Source: Kiloniellales bacterium (GTDB lineage: Bacteria > Pseudomonadota > Alphaproteobacteria > Kiloniellales > JAKSBE01). Taken from it: a stretch of DNA of 64,000 bases. Below are positions 43,058 through 50,817 of the stretch, one piece after another. A model generated the notes under the pieces. The model had not been told where the DNA came from and did no database searches. It saw only the letters and a program-made list of their open reading frames with translations. The position numbers and the translations under genes were made by a program. The stretch lies in assembly GCA_030066685.1 (NCBI GenBank), contig JASJBF010000013.1, positions 1 through 64,000 of the forward strand. Reading direction: 5' to 3'. Numbering within the stretch: the first letter of the stretch is position 1; each line of letters starts with the position of its first letter.

Positions 43058-44248
43058 CTATTCCCACAGCAGGAAGTAGCCGTAGGCGACCAGGAGTGCG
43101 GGTAGGGCGCTGTAGAGGGTCGCCAGCAGGGCGGCCTTGGGCGCCAGGGCCAGGGCCGGGAAGAGGGCGTCGCCATCGTTGCTGATCGCGTTGCCGAGCT
43201 GGGCGGAGAGCGGCAGGCTGCCGTTCAGGTAGAGGGTCGTGACCACGATCTGCGGCCCGCAGCCGGGCAGAAAGCCGACCAGGATCGCGGCCAGGGGCAC
43301 CAGAGGCCCCCAGAGCGCGAAGGCCGCTGCCAGGTCGAGGCCGCTGAAGTGCACGCCCAGCTCGTAGGTCAGGAAGGCGAAGACCACCCAGGCGGTGATG
43401 AAGTTGGTGTCGGCGACGATCCGCTCGCCGAGTCCCTCGCGGCAGGTGTCGCCCTGAGCGGCCGACGGGGCCTCGCCGCGGGCCGCCCACATGCCCAGCG
43501 CCAGCAGGCTGCCGGCGAGGCCGATCCAAAGGCCCGGCTCGAAGCCCGCGGGCAGCGGGACCAGGACGCCGGGCTCGACCTGGAAGGCGTCCAGCAGGCC
43601 GAGCGTCAGCCCGGGGACCATCAGCAGCAGCCAGAAGGTGGCCAGGGGATTGCGTCGGGCTGGCTTGGTCGGCGGGGCATTGCAGCGGCCGGAGGCCGCC
43701 TGCTCGGGATGGCGGACCCGCAGGAAGTCCTGGCCGTGCAAGGCGTCGACGATCAGGCCGAAAAGCGTACCCACGACCAAGCCCAGGGCGGCCACGGCGA
43801 GGCCCGTGCGTGGCTCCATGGCCAGCAGCAGGAACATGGCGTCGCCAATGGTTGCGGTCAGGGTCGCGACCAGGGTGCCGAAGCTGACATGGCCCTTGGT
43901 GTACTGGGTGACGATCACGATCGCCCCGCCGCAGCCGGGAAACGCGCCCAGCAGGCCGCCGGCCGCCACCTGCCAGCGCCGCAGCCCGGCGAGGACTTGG
44001 CCGATATCGGCCTTGAAGGCCCGCTCCAGCCCGTAGACCAGGGCCAGGGTGCCGGCGACGAAGACCGCGACGGTGAGGTAGGCCTCGCTCAAGGCTTCGG
44101 CCGCGATCCGCAAGGTCTCCTGGGAGGAGAGCGCGACCGCGGCCAGGACGGCGAGCGCAAGATAGCGGGGCACGGCGCCGGCCGGCCGGGGGCCGAAGGC
44201 CTTGCGGCCCGAAGCACTCAGGTTCAGGGCGGCGACGAGCTGGGACAT
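43058..44248 (-). CDS. Putative manganese (or other metal) transporter, permease
   Basis: The 396-residue protein has about ten membrane helices in two repeats with matching motifs GGLLGAFPGCGGAIVIVTQY and VGFLPGCGPQIVVTTLYL. This is the PF11449-type (ArsP_2, putative manganese transporter) family. The PGCG motifs in each half suggest a two-fold pore with Cys/Gly at the metal site. An iron-control-element-like palindrome lies 37 bp upstream of the ATG at 44248, and the divergent gene is oxyR, so metal and peroxide stress likely both matter. Direction of transport is not settled. Confidence 0.8.
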   Translation of the reverse strand: MSQLVAALNLSASGRKAFGPRPAGAVPRYLALAVLAAVALSSQETLRIAAEALSEAYLTVAVFVAGTLALVYGLERAFKADIGQVLAGLRRWQVAAGGLLGAFPGCGGAIVIVTQYTKGHVSFGTLVATLTATIGDAMFLLLAMEPRTGLAVAALGLVVGTLFGLIVDALHGQDFLRVRHPEQAASGRCNAPPTKPARRNPLATFWLLLMVPGLTLGLLDAFQVEPGVLVPLPAGFEPGLWIGLAGSLLALGMWAARGEAPSAAQGDTCREGLGERIVADTNFITAWVVFAFLTYELGVHFSGLDLAAAFALWGPLVPLAAILVGFLPGCGPQIVVTTLYLNGSLPLSAQLGNAISNDGDALFPALALAPKAALLATLYSALPALLVAYGYFLLWE

Positions 44249-44284
44249 TCGTTGGCCTGCCTTTCCCTCCGGAAGTCATCGCGA

Positions 44285-44301
44285 ATTAGAATTATTCTAG
44301 A
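44285..44301. promoter_or_regulatory. Iron-control-element-like palindrome (Irr-type box)
   Basis: ATTAGAATTATTCTAGA contains a perfect 6-1-6 palindrome TAGAAT-T-ATTCTA and matches the alphaproteobacterial ICE consensus TTTAGAANNNTTCTAAA except at the outer bases. It is positioned to act on the metal transporter gene that starts at 44248. Confidence 0.55.
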
Positions 44302-44321
44302 TATAGGGCCTTGCGTTTTTA

Positions 44322-44339
44322 AGACAATGTCGATTGTCT
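44322..44339. promoter_or_regulatory. 18-bp palindrome in the divergent promoter
   Basis: AGACAAT-GTCG-ATTGTCT has perfect 7-bp arms. It lies midway between the metal transporter and oxyR starts and could bind a regulator of either gene. Confidence 0.4.
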
Positions 44340-44353
44340 GTATTGAAACCATT

Positions 44354-44366
44354 GATAGCTTCTATC
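44354..44366. promoter_or_regulatory. Palindrome just upstream of oxyR
   Basis: GATAG-CTT-CTATC is a perfect 5-3-5 palindrome ending 11 bp before the oxyR start. It contains ATAG and CTAT half-sites as in OxyR operators, but closer together than the 7-bp spacing of the E. coli site. Autoregulation is plausible. Confidence 0.35.
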
Positions 44367-44376
44367 GAAGGCGGGC

Positions 44377-45294
44377 GTGAACCTCAGGGACCTCAGATAT
44401 CTCGTGGCGGTGGCGGAGCAGCGGCATTTCGGCCGCGCCGCCGAGCTTTGCCATGTCAGCCAGCCGACCTTGAGCGCTCAGCTGAAGAAGCTCGAGGCGG
44501 AGCTCGGCGTGACGCTGCTGGAGCGGACCAACAAGTCGGTTGCCGTCACGCCCCTGGGGGCGGCCGTGGTGCAGCGCGCCCGGGCGGCCCTCGAGCAGGC
44601 CGACGCCATCCTCGAGGTCGCCAGAGCCGGCCGCGATCCCATGGCCGGGCCGCTGATCCTGGGCGTCATCCCGACCCTGGGGCCCTACCTGCTGCCCTGG
44701 ATTCTGGCCCCGATCGGGCGCCGTTTTCCGGCGCTGGAGCTGGTGCTGCGCGAGGACCTGACCGACCGCCTTGTCAAACAACTGCGGGCCCACGAGATCG
44801 ACGCTGCGCTGCTGGCGCTGCCGGTGACGGATCCGGAACTCGCCGCCCTGCCGCTCTTCGAGGAGCCCTTCTGGGTCGCCTTCCCGCCCGGCCACCGCTT
44901 CGCCGGCCAGGCCCGGATCGCCGAGAAGGACCTGCGGGCGGAGGATCTCTTGCTGCTCGCGGAGGGCCACTGCCTGCGCGACCAGGCGCTCTCGGTCTGC
45001 GGCCAGCGCGGGACGGCGCCGGCGGACCGGATCGGCAACCTGCAGGCGACCAGCCTGGAGACCCTGCGCCAGATGGTCGCCGCCGGCTACGGCTGCACCT
45101 TGCTGCCGGCCCTGGCGCTTCAGGCGCCACGGGCCCAGCGCAGTCCGGTCGACGCCAAGCAGCTGCGCGCCGCCGCGGCCTCGCGGCGCATCGCCATCGT
45201 GCATCGCCGCTCCTTCCCGCGCGTCGCCGGACTCGAGCAGCTCGCCACCTTCATCCGCGAAAAGCTCCCGAGCTCCGTCCGTGCCATCGACTGA
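44377..45294 (+). CDS. oxyR: OxyR, peroxide-responsive LysR-type regulator
   Basis: The 305-residue LysR protein has an N-terminal winged helix (VSQPTLSAQLKKLEAELG) and a periplasmic-binding-type effector domain. The two redox cysteines are at Cys199 and Cys208 in EGHCLRDQALSVCG, the exact numbering and spacing of E. coli OxyR. Oxidation joins them and switches the protein to activate catalase, peroxidase and metal-handling genes. The GTG start at 44377 is used. It is divergent from a putative manganese transporter, consistent with a manganese-based peroxide defence. Confidence 0.9.
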   Translation: MNLRDLRYLVAVAEQRHFGRAAELCHVSQPTLSAQLKKLEAELGVTLLERTNKSVAVTPLGAAVVQRARAALEQADAILEVARAGRDPMAGPLILGVIPTLGPYLLPWILAPIGRRFPALELVLREDLTDRLVKQLRAHEIDAALLALPVTDPELAALPLFEEPFWVAFPPGHRFAGQARIAEKDLRAEDLLLLAEGHCLRDQALSVCGQRGTAPADRIGNLQATSLETLRQMVAAGYGCTLLPALALQAPRAQRSPVDAKQLRAAAASRRIAIVHRRSFPRVAGLEQLATFIREKLPSSVRAID

Positions 45295-45335
45295 TCCGGC
45301 ATCGGCCGTCGACCCGGCGGCCGCTCTTGCTCAAT

Positions 45336-45351
45336 TACTAAAATTTTAGTA
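45336..45351. promoter_or_regulatory. 16-bp perfect palindrome, probable PadR operator
   Basis: TACTAAAATTTTAGTA is a perfect palindrome about 25 bp before the padR-type gene, in an AT-rich promoter-like stretch. PadR-family proteins commonly bind their own promoter at such sites. Confidence 0.55.
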
Positions 45352-45376
45352 TTTTAGAGCCGAAGGAGGTCCAGTG

Positions 45377-45901
45377 ATGACCCGGCTCCTGATTCTCTGG
45401 CTGCTCGCCGAGGGCCCGCTGCACGGCTACCGGATCCAGAAGATCCTCGGCGATCCCGGCCTGGCCTTCTGGTTCCGGATCGAGGACGCCTCGATCTACG
45501 CCATGCTGCGCAGTCTGGTGAAGCAGGGCCTGGCCCGGATCCAGAGCCAGGAGCGGGAAGGCCAGCGCCCGAGCCGGACGGTCTATCGCATCACGCCGGC
45601 CGGCCGGACGGCGCTGCGCCGGGACCTGGAGGCCGGTTGGCGCGGGTTGGAGCCGAGCCGGGAACTCTTCGCCGCCGCCTTGGCCGCCGCCGACGAGCTG
45701 GAGGCCGAAGAGACCCGGCAGCTGCTGGCTGAGCGCCGGGAAGCGCTGGGCGAGCGGCGCGCCCGGCTCGGCCGGGTGGCGCGCAGTGCGCCTTCGGGCC
45801 TCCTTGCGCGCCGCGAGGCGGCGCTGCTCGACGCTGAGATCGCCTGGCTGGCGCAGGAGATCGAAGGCCCTTTACCGAACCAGGGAGAAACGCTGCCATG
45901 A
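45377..45901 (+). CDS. PadR-family transcriptional regulator
   Basis: The roughly 174-residue protein has a PadR-type winged helix (ILWLLAEGPLHGYRIQKIL, then YAMLRSLVKQGLARIQSQ and RTVYRITPAGRTALR) and a C-terminal helical dimerisation region (about 90-165). PadR regulators repress stress or detoxification genes and respond to small aromatic ligands. An AAGGAGGT site fits ATG at 45377 better than GTG at 45374. It overlaps the Nudix-like gene by ATGA, and an operator-like palindrome lies upstream. Confidence 0.85.
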   Translation: MTRLLILWLLAEGPLHGYRIQKILGDPGLAFWFRIEDASIYAMLRSLVKQGLARIQSQEREGQRPSRTVYRITPAGRTALRRDLEAGWRGLEPSRELFAAALAAADELEAEETRQLLAERREALGERRARLGRVARSAPSGLLARREAALLDAEIAWLAQEIEGPLPNQGETLP

Positions 45902-46299
45902 CTGACGACGCTAAGTCCAAGGACCGGGTCGACATCCAGATCATCGCCAACCTGGTGGTCCGCAACCCCGCGGGCGAGGTGCTTTTCGTCCGCTACGATC
46001 CGGAGAACGAGAAGTGGTGGCTGCCGGGCGGCGACGTCGCGCCCTTCACCCACCCCGACCAGACCCGCGACGAGACCCTGCAGGACTTCGCGACCCTGGA
46101 GGTCAGCGGGAGCCGCCTGAGCTTCGTGGAGTCCTTTCGCGGCCGTCGCGGATGGCACCTGGTCTTCCACTACGACGTGCGGGCCCAGGGCGAGCCGGTC
46201 GGCCTGCGGGAGGCCGCCTGGTTCCCGCCCGAAAGCCTGCCGCGCTCCGTGCACGGCCAGTGGGAGAAGAGCGTGGTCGCGCGGGTGTGCGGCGGTTAG
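45898..46299 (+). CDS. Nudix-fold protein with degenerate Nudix box
   Basis: The 133-residue protein has the Nudix fold pattern: strand IQIIANLVVRNPAGEVLFVR, then EKWWLPGGDVAP, a helix, and the late motif AAWFPPESLP. The Nudix box is degenerate: where GX5EX7REUXEEXGU is expected it reads GGDVAPFTHPDQTRDETLQD, and the catalytic EE pair is not intact. It may bind but not hydrolyse a nucleotide, or use altered residues. It is translationally coupled to the PadR-type regulator, so it may act as a partner or sensor for it. Confidence 0.75.
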   Translation: MTDDAKSKDRVDIQIIANLVVRNPAGEVLFVRYDPENEKWWLPGGDVAPFTHPDQTRDETLQDFATLEVSGSRLSFVESFRGRRGWHLVFHYDVRAQGEPVGLREAAWFPPESLPRSVHGQWEKSVVARVCGG

Positions 46300-46382
46300 G
46301 CGCGGCGGCAGGATCCAGGCTTGCGAGGCGGTGTTCGGGGCGCTAGCACGAAGGTCTGCCGGACCAGCGCGGGAGCCTTGCC

Positions 46383-46922
46383 TTGACCAGCGCCCTGATC
46401 GTCATCGACATGCAGCTCGGGTCCTTTACGCCCCGCAGCGTGAGGCATGACGTCCACAGCGTGGTCTCGCGGATCAACCTGCTGGCCGAAAGGGCGCGCT
46501 CCGGGAAAGGGCTGGTCGTCTTCGTGCAACACGATGGCCCGCCCGGCGATCCGCATCATCCCGATGCGCCGGGCTGGCACCTGTTGCCGGAGCTCAACGT
46601 GCAGGCCGGCGATCGCTTCGTCCGGAAGTCGGCTTGCGACGCCTTCCTCGGTAGCGGTCTCGAGGACCTCCTGCGGTCGGCTTCGGTCCGGCGGCTCGCG
46701 GTCACCGGCTGCGCCACCGACTTCTGCGTCGACACCACGGTCCGAAGCGCTCTGGCGCGCGGCTACCGGACGGTCGTGCCGAAAGACGGGCACACCACGG
46801 CCGACCGACCCTATCTCTCCGCCGAGAAGATCATCGAGCACCACAACGCGGTCTGGGCCGACTTCATTTCGCCGGCAGGTCCGGCAAGAGTCTGCGCGAG
46901 CCGGGAGGTCGCCTTCGACTGA
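46383..46922 (+). CDS. Isochorismatase-family cysteine hydrolase
   Basis: The 179-residue protein has the family fold and catalytic triad: Asp9 in VIDMQ, Lys82 in FVRKSACDAF, and Cys115 in GCATDFCVDTT. Members hydrolyse amide or ester bonds in small molecules such as nicotinamide, N-carbamoyl compounds or isochorismate. The TTG start at 46383 is used. It stands about 85 bp behind the Nudix gene and may share its transcript. The substrate is not predictable. Confidence 0.85.
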   Translation: MTSALIVIDMQLGSFTPRSVRHDVHSVVSRINLLAERARSGKGLVVFVQHDGPPGDPHHPDAPGWHLLPELNVQAGDRFVRKSACDAFLGSGLEDLLRSASVRRLAVTGCATDFCVDTTVRSALARGYRTVVPKDGHTTADRPYLSAEKIIEHHNAVWADFISPAGPARVCASREVAFD

Positions 46923-46953
46923 CGGCGGCCTCCGCCCGGCCTCCAGGCTCAGG

Positions 46954-47919
46954 TCACTTCCAGGTGATGCGGTACTTCACGATCCGGTCGTTGCCGCTGT
47001 CGGCGATCCAGGCGGTGTCGCCGCTCAGCTCGACGCCCTCGGGCGTCCGGAACCAGTTGACGCCCTTGCCCGAGGCGCCGTCGCCAAAGAGGCCGACGAG
47101 CGTGCCCTCTTCATTGCGCGCGCTGTCGCCCTGCCGCGCGGCGCCGACGAGCGCCCCGCCGGCACCGGGGCCCGTGGTGGCCCTGCCGTCGCCGATGACA
47201 CCCAGAAGCCGGCCATCCTCGGCGATGACCTTGACGCTGTGGCTGTACTTGTCGGCCACGACCAGGGTGCCGTCGGGGGCGACGTCCAGGTAGCGCGGGC
47301 CGCTGAAGTCGTAGGGCGCGCCCTCGAGGACCGTCTTGGTCTCGAGGTCCGGGCTCATGCGGACCATCCGGTCGTTGGCCGCGTCGGCGATCCAGAGGTC
47401 GCCGTCGGGCGCGAACTCCAGGTCGTGCGGCGCCGAAAGGCCGCTGGTCTCCTTCTCGACAGCGCCGTCCCGGTAGACCACCAGGTTGCCGGTCCCGGCG
47501 CCGGTGACGTAGACCCGGCCGTCGCGCCCGACCAGCACGCCCTCCGGCTTGCGCAGGCCGCCGGCGATCTCACCGACCAGCTTGCCCTCGGTGCCCTCGA
47601 GCTCGTAGACGGTGACGCGGTGGTTGTGGGTGTCGGCGACGTAGAGCCGGCCCTCGGCGTCGAAGTCGACGTCGTGGGTGCCGTCCTGGTGGTCCGCCCC
47701 GAAGTGGCCGAGCAGTTCCAGGCTCTCGGCGTCGAGGACCACGACGCGGTCGTTGCCGACGTCGGAGACGAAGAGCCGCTTTCCGTCGGGCGAGAGCTTC
47801 ACGTCGTGGGGATTGTCGAGCTCGACCGTGCTGGCCGAAAGGAAGGCCGCCTCGAAGGCGGCCGCGTTCCACGGCAGCGTCCAGAGGCAGAACGCGGCAG
47901 CCAAGACCGGCCATCTCAT
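46954..47919 (-). CDS. Exported NHL-repeat beta-propeller protein
   Basis: The 321-residue protein has a signal peptide (about 1-21) and six to seven NHL-type blades, each of the form PDGKRLFVSDVGNDRVVVLD, LYVADTHNHRVTVYEL, LWIADAANDRMVRMSP and AWIADSGNDRIVKYRI. It is probably periplasmic or surface-exposed. NHL propellers usually bind other proteins or act as lyases or hydrolases; none of these is evident. A GGAGGA site precedes the ATG. It faces the isochorismatase gene and stands alone. Confidence 0.85.
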   Translation of the reverse strand: MRWPVLAAAFCLWTLPWNAAAFEAAFLSASTVELDNPHDVKLSPDGKRLFVSDVGNDRVVVLDAESLELLGHFGADHQDGTHDVDFDAEGRLYVADTHNHRVTVYELEGTEGKLVGEIAGGLRKPEGVLVGRDGRVYVTGAGTGNLVVYRDGAVEKETSGLSAPHDLEFAPDGDLWIADAANDRMVRMSPDLETKTVLEGAPYDFSGPRYLDVAPDGTLVVADKYSHSVKVIAEDGRLLGVIGDGRATTGPGAGGALVGAARQGDSARNEEGTLVGLFGDGASGKGVNWFRTPEGVELSGDTAWIADSGNDRIVKYRITWK

Positions 47920-48007
47920 TCCCGGATCCTCCGTCGGTTTGGTCTTGCAGTCTGAATGTAGGGCCCTGGGTAGAGGATGGAAGGTCCCGAGGCGGCAGGG
48001 TTCGGCG

Positions 48008-48376
48008 CTATCCGGCGATCAGATAGGGGCCGAAGATGAGCCAGGCCATGACCACGGCGCCGAGGGCGCAGATCAGGACGGCGGCCGCGGCGACGTCCTT
48101 GGCGCGCTTGACCGAGGCGTGGAAGTCGGGCGAGACCACGTCGCAGAGGTGCTCGAAGGCCGTGTTCATGGTCTCGGCGAGCCAGACCATCGCGATGGTC
48201 AGAACCAGCCACTTCCAGTCGGCGCCGTCGAGCCCCAGCGCGATGCCGGCGGCGATCGCGAGGAGCGTCGCCACGGCGTGGAGCCAGGCGTTGTGCTGGG
48301 TCCGCAGCATGAAGCCGAGGCCGCTGAAGGCGTGACGGAAGCTGCCCGCCCGCTCCCTGAAGCTGAAGCCTGCCAA
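48008..48376 (-). CDS. dgkA: DgkA, diacylglycerol (or undecaprenol) kinase
   Basis: The 122-residue protein has three membrane helices and the DgkA catalytic signature: WLAETMNTAFEHLCDVVSP followed by VKRAKDVAAAAVLI. It phosphorylates a membrane lipid alcohol with ATP; E. coli DgkA uses diacylglycerol and Gram-positive homologues use undecaprenol. The TTG start at 48376 lies four bases after the stop of the small upstream frame, so translation may be coupled. It belongs to a unit with a linalool-dehydratase-like gene. Confidence 0.9.
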   Translation of the reverse strand: MAGFSFRERAGSFRHAFSGLGFMLRTQHNAWLHAVATLLAIAAGIALGLDGADWKWLVLTIAMVWLAETMNTAFEHLCDVVSPDFHASVKRAKDVAAAAVLICALGAVVMAWLIFGPYLIAG

Positions 48377-48380
48377 GGTC

Positions 48381-48503
48381 CTATCCCTCCCGCTTGTCGT
48401 CCAGTCGCCAGGCCGACGCGCCGTCCCGCGCCCGGCCGGTGAGCCGTCGTAGGACGCCGAAGCCGAGCGCCAGGACGCCGGCGGTCACGATACAGCACAG
48501 CAT
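48381..48503 (-). CDS. 40-residue membrane peptide between LDI-like gene and dgkA
   Basis: A 40-codon frame starts at ATG 48503, one base after the stop of the upstream gene, and ends four bases before dgkA. It encodes one hydrophobic segment (LCCIVTAGVLALGFGVLRRL) and a charged tail WRLDDKREG. Codon use matches the neighbours. The tight packing suggests a real, translationally coupled small membrane protein. Function unknown. Confidence 0.5.
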   Translation of the reverse strand: MLCCIVTAGVLALGFGVLRRLTGRARDGASAWRLDDKREG

Positions 48504-48504
48504 T

Positions 48505-50430
48505 CTAGAAGCGCACCCGGAGCTCCGAGCGTCCGGCGAGCCGGACCGCGATCTTGGCCCTGCCCTCTGCGTCGGCGCGGCCGGATCCGGAGGCGCAGCC
48601 CTCGCAACGGAAGGCGGCCCCGGGGGCAAAGCCGGCCAGGGGCAGGACGAAGGTCCCATCGCCCCGGCCGGGGTAGAGCACGGCCCGCAGGCTGCGGTCC
48701 TGCCAGTGCGCGGCGGCGACCAGGCAGTCGGGATAGGCCTCGGTGTCGATGACCGGACCCGGCGTCGCGGCGGGCGGCCTGTCGAGCAGCCTGGCCAGGC
48801 CCTCGGCACTGCCGAAGCGCGCCATCAGCTCGACCGCATGCGCCCAGACCGAGGCCTTCTCCCGGTGGATGACGCCGCCGTGGGATCGGCCGGGACAGGC
48901 TGCCTCCAGGGCTGCCAGCGCCAGCTCGGCGACCTCCTTGTCGCCCATCTGCACCGCGGCGGCGGCGACCCCGGCATAGCTGGTGGCGCGCGAAAACCGG
49001 TAGTCGCCGGTGTCGATCGTCCAGAAGCGGCGGGTCTTCAGGGCGCCCTCGGCGGTCAGCATGTCCCGCCGGGCCAGGATCCAGAGCCGCAGCGCCTCTT
49101 CCGGCAGGGCCGCGCCGTAGAAGACGCAAGGGAATGCCTCGGCGACCGCGCCGCCGATCTGCGGCGCGGCGATCCCGGTATAGGTCGAGCGGAAGGGCAC
49201 CAGCCGGCCCGCGGGCGTCGTCAGCTCGCGGTGCAGCGCCGCCCGGAAGCGCGGCGCGATCGCCGGCCAGGCCGCACGACCGAACTGCCGGTCGTGGGCC
49301 ATCACCGCCGTGGCGCCGATCCCGTTGCACAGCGGATAGACCCAGTTCGGCTCGCAGGCCATGAGGAGATAGGGCGAGCGGCGCCAGCCCGCCTTGAGGG
49401 CGGCGATCAGGCCGTGGAAGTCGTGGGCGAAGGTTCGGCCGTCGGGATGGCGCAAGGCGAAGGCCCCGGGCTCGGAGAACCGCAGGTCGCCGCTCGCCGC
49501 CTGGTAGTAAGCGATCTGGGCGGCGACGAAGCCGGCGTACATGATGTTGTCCCGCGGCACCGGGTCGGCGCCGGCCCGCAGGTTGCCCCAGAGGTTCTCC
49601 CGGCGCCAGTAGCGCCAGACCCGGTGGTCGCGCTGCTTGTCGATCAGGTTGTGCTGGGCCCGGGCGAGGTAGCCGCGGAAGGCCGGCAGGTACCTGGCCT
49701 GCGCGAATGCCAGGGCGTAGCCGGCAAAGCAGAGCTGATAGCGGACCGCCGAGGTCTGGAACTGCTCGATCCACTGGAAGCCCTCGAAGGCGTCGATGGG
49801 CTGGAGCGCCCGGTCGAGCAGGAAGCGCAGGCGCGCTAGCTCGGCCTGGCTCAGCTCGGCCGGTCCCGGCGCGCGTGCCGCAGCCTTCAGCCGCTCGACC
49901 TGGGCCGGCCGCTGCGCCGCGACGTCGCGCGCGTTCCGGCGTCCGGCCCGCTTTCCCGATGTGCGCAGGACCGCTGCGCCCAAGGTGCCCAGTAGGATGA
50001 AGCCGGCGATGCCGCCGGGCAGCCAGAGGAAGGCGCCGGCTTCGCCCGAAGGCCCGCAGATCGCGGGATGGTTCATGGCCAGGGCGGCCAGGGCGGCGGC
50101 CAGCCAGACCAGCGGCGCGACCATCACGTTCCCGGTCGCGAACCAGATAAACAGGCCGAGCCCGAAACCGACGAAAGTGCCCAGCGTCAAGGCGATGTGG
50201 AGGGCGCTCTCCACCGGACCGCTGCCGGTCCGGGCGAGGAGGCCGCCCCCGGGCAGCATGAGGCCAAGCCCGAAGGCGCGCCAACCCGGCGCCGCCGCGG
50301 TCTGGACCAGCAGCAGCCCGGTGCCGAAGAGGCCGGCATAGACCGCAGCCAGCCGGGCCAGGCGGAAGCGGGTGGCCGGTCCCCAGGCTCCGAGATAGGG
50401 GCCTGGCCCTCGACAGTCATTCGCCGGCAT
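48505..50430 (-). CDS. Membrane-anchored linalool dehydratase/isomerase-like protein
   Basis: The 641-residue protein begins with four or five membrane helices (about 22-155), then an (alpha/alpha)6-type domain resembling linalool dehydratase-isomerase (LDI). Matching features are Asp213 in PIDAFEGFQW, VWRYW near 271, ADPVPRDNIMYAG (289-300), and the paired cysteines Cys359 and Cys368 in CEPNWVYPLCNGIG, spaced as in LDI (CEPDNYFVQCN). In LDI these Cys residues and Asp act on allylic terpene alcohols. The membrane part and a C-terminal beta-rich extension are not in LDI. ATG at 50430 has a GAGGAGCGG site. The likely substrate is a lipid or isoprenoid alcohol; this is inference. Confidence 0.75.
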   Translation of the reverse strand: MPANDCRGPGPYLGAWGPATRFRLARLAAVYAGLFGTGLLLVQTAAAPGWRAFGLGLMLPGGGLLARTGSGPVESALHIALTLGTFVGFGLGLFIWFATGNVMVAPLVWLAAALAALAMNHPAICGPSGEAGAFLWLPGGIAGFILLGTLGAAVLRTSGKRAGRRNARDVAAQRPAQVERLKAAARAPGPAELSQAELARLRFLLDRALQPIDAFEGFQWIEQFQTSAVRYQLCFAGYALAFAQARYLPAFRGYLARAQHNLIDKQRDHRVWRYWRRENLWGNLRAGADPVPRDNIMYAGFVAAQIAYYQAASGDLRFSEPGAFALRHPDGRTFAHDFHGLIAALKAGWRRSPYLLMACEPNWVYPLCNGIGATAVMAHDRQFGRAAWPAIAPRFRAALHRELTTPAGRLVPFRSTYTGIAAPQIGGAVAEAFPCVFYGAALPEEALRLWILARRDMLTAEGALKTRRFWTIDTGDYRFSRATSYAGVAAAAVQMGDKEVAELALAALEAACPGRSHGGVIHREKASVWAHAVELMARFGSAEGLARLLDRPPAATPGPVIDTEAYPDCLVAAAHWQDRSLRAVLYPGRGDGTFVLPLAGFAPGAAFRCEGCASGSGRADAEGRAKIAVRLAGRSELRVRF

Positions 50431-50716
50431 GTGCTCCGCTCCTCGATGACAGGCCGCGCGACAGAGGTGGTGCCATCGGGGACCTTGTTCACGCCAGTGG
50501 TCTCGAAACCCCTTTTGACTGAGAATTGCTGGGCCAGAATTGCGGCCGGTTTCGTCTGGCCGTGAGACCAAGTGTGGCGCTTCTTGGCCTTTTCTTGCTA
50601 CAGCCCGCGGCGTCGAAGGCCTAAACCGTAGCCAGGCTGCGCTTTGCGGCCGCCTCCTGGCGGGGCGGATCGCCGGGAGCCGACGCAGACTGTGATCACG
50701 GTAAGAAATAGGGGTT

Positions 50717-50756
50717 AGAGCAGCCTGCGTTCATTCGAACGCAGATGAGCTGCTCT
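50717..50756. repeat. Stem-loop with two paired 8-bp arms
   Basis: AGAGCAGC pairs with GCTGCTCT and the adjacent CTGCGTTC pairs with GAACGCAG, leaving a 4-nt loop and one bulge. It lies between the divergent LDI-like and chemoreceptor-end regions and may be a second terminator or a structured element. Confidence 0.5.
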
Positions 50757-50781
50757 ATCTATCTGAAATAAATAGAATTAT

Positions 50782-50811
50782 CTGCGCTCAATTGAGTCCA
50801 ATCGAGCGCAG
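50782..50811 (-). terminator. Probable terminator of the chemoreceptor gene
   Basis: CTGCGCTC (50782-50789) pairs with GAGCGCAG (50804-50811) around a 14-nt loop, just beyond the stop of the chemoreceptor gene on the minus strand. An AT-rich stretch follows in the direction of transcription. Confidence 0.5.
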
Positions 50812-50817
50812 TTTGAT

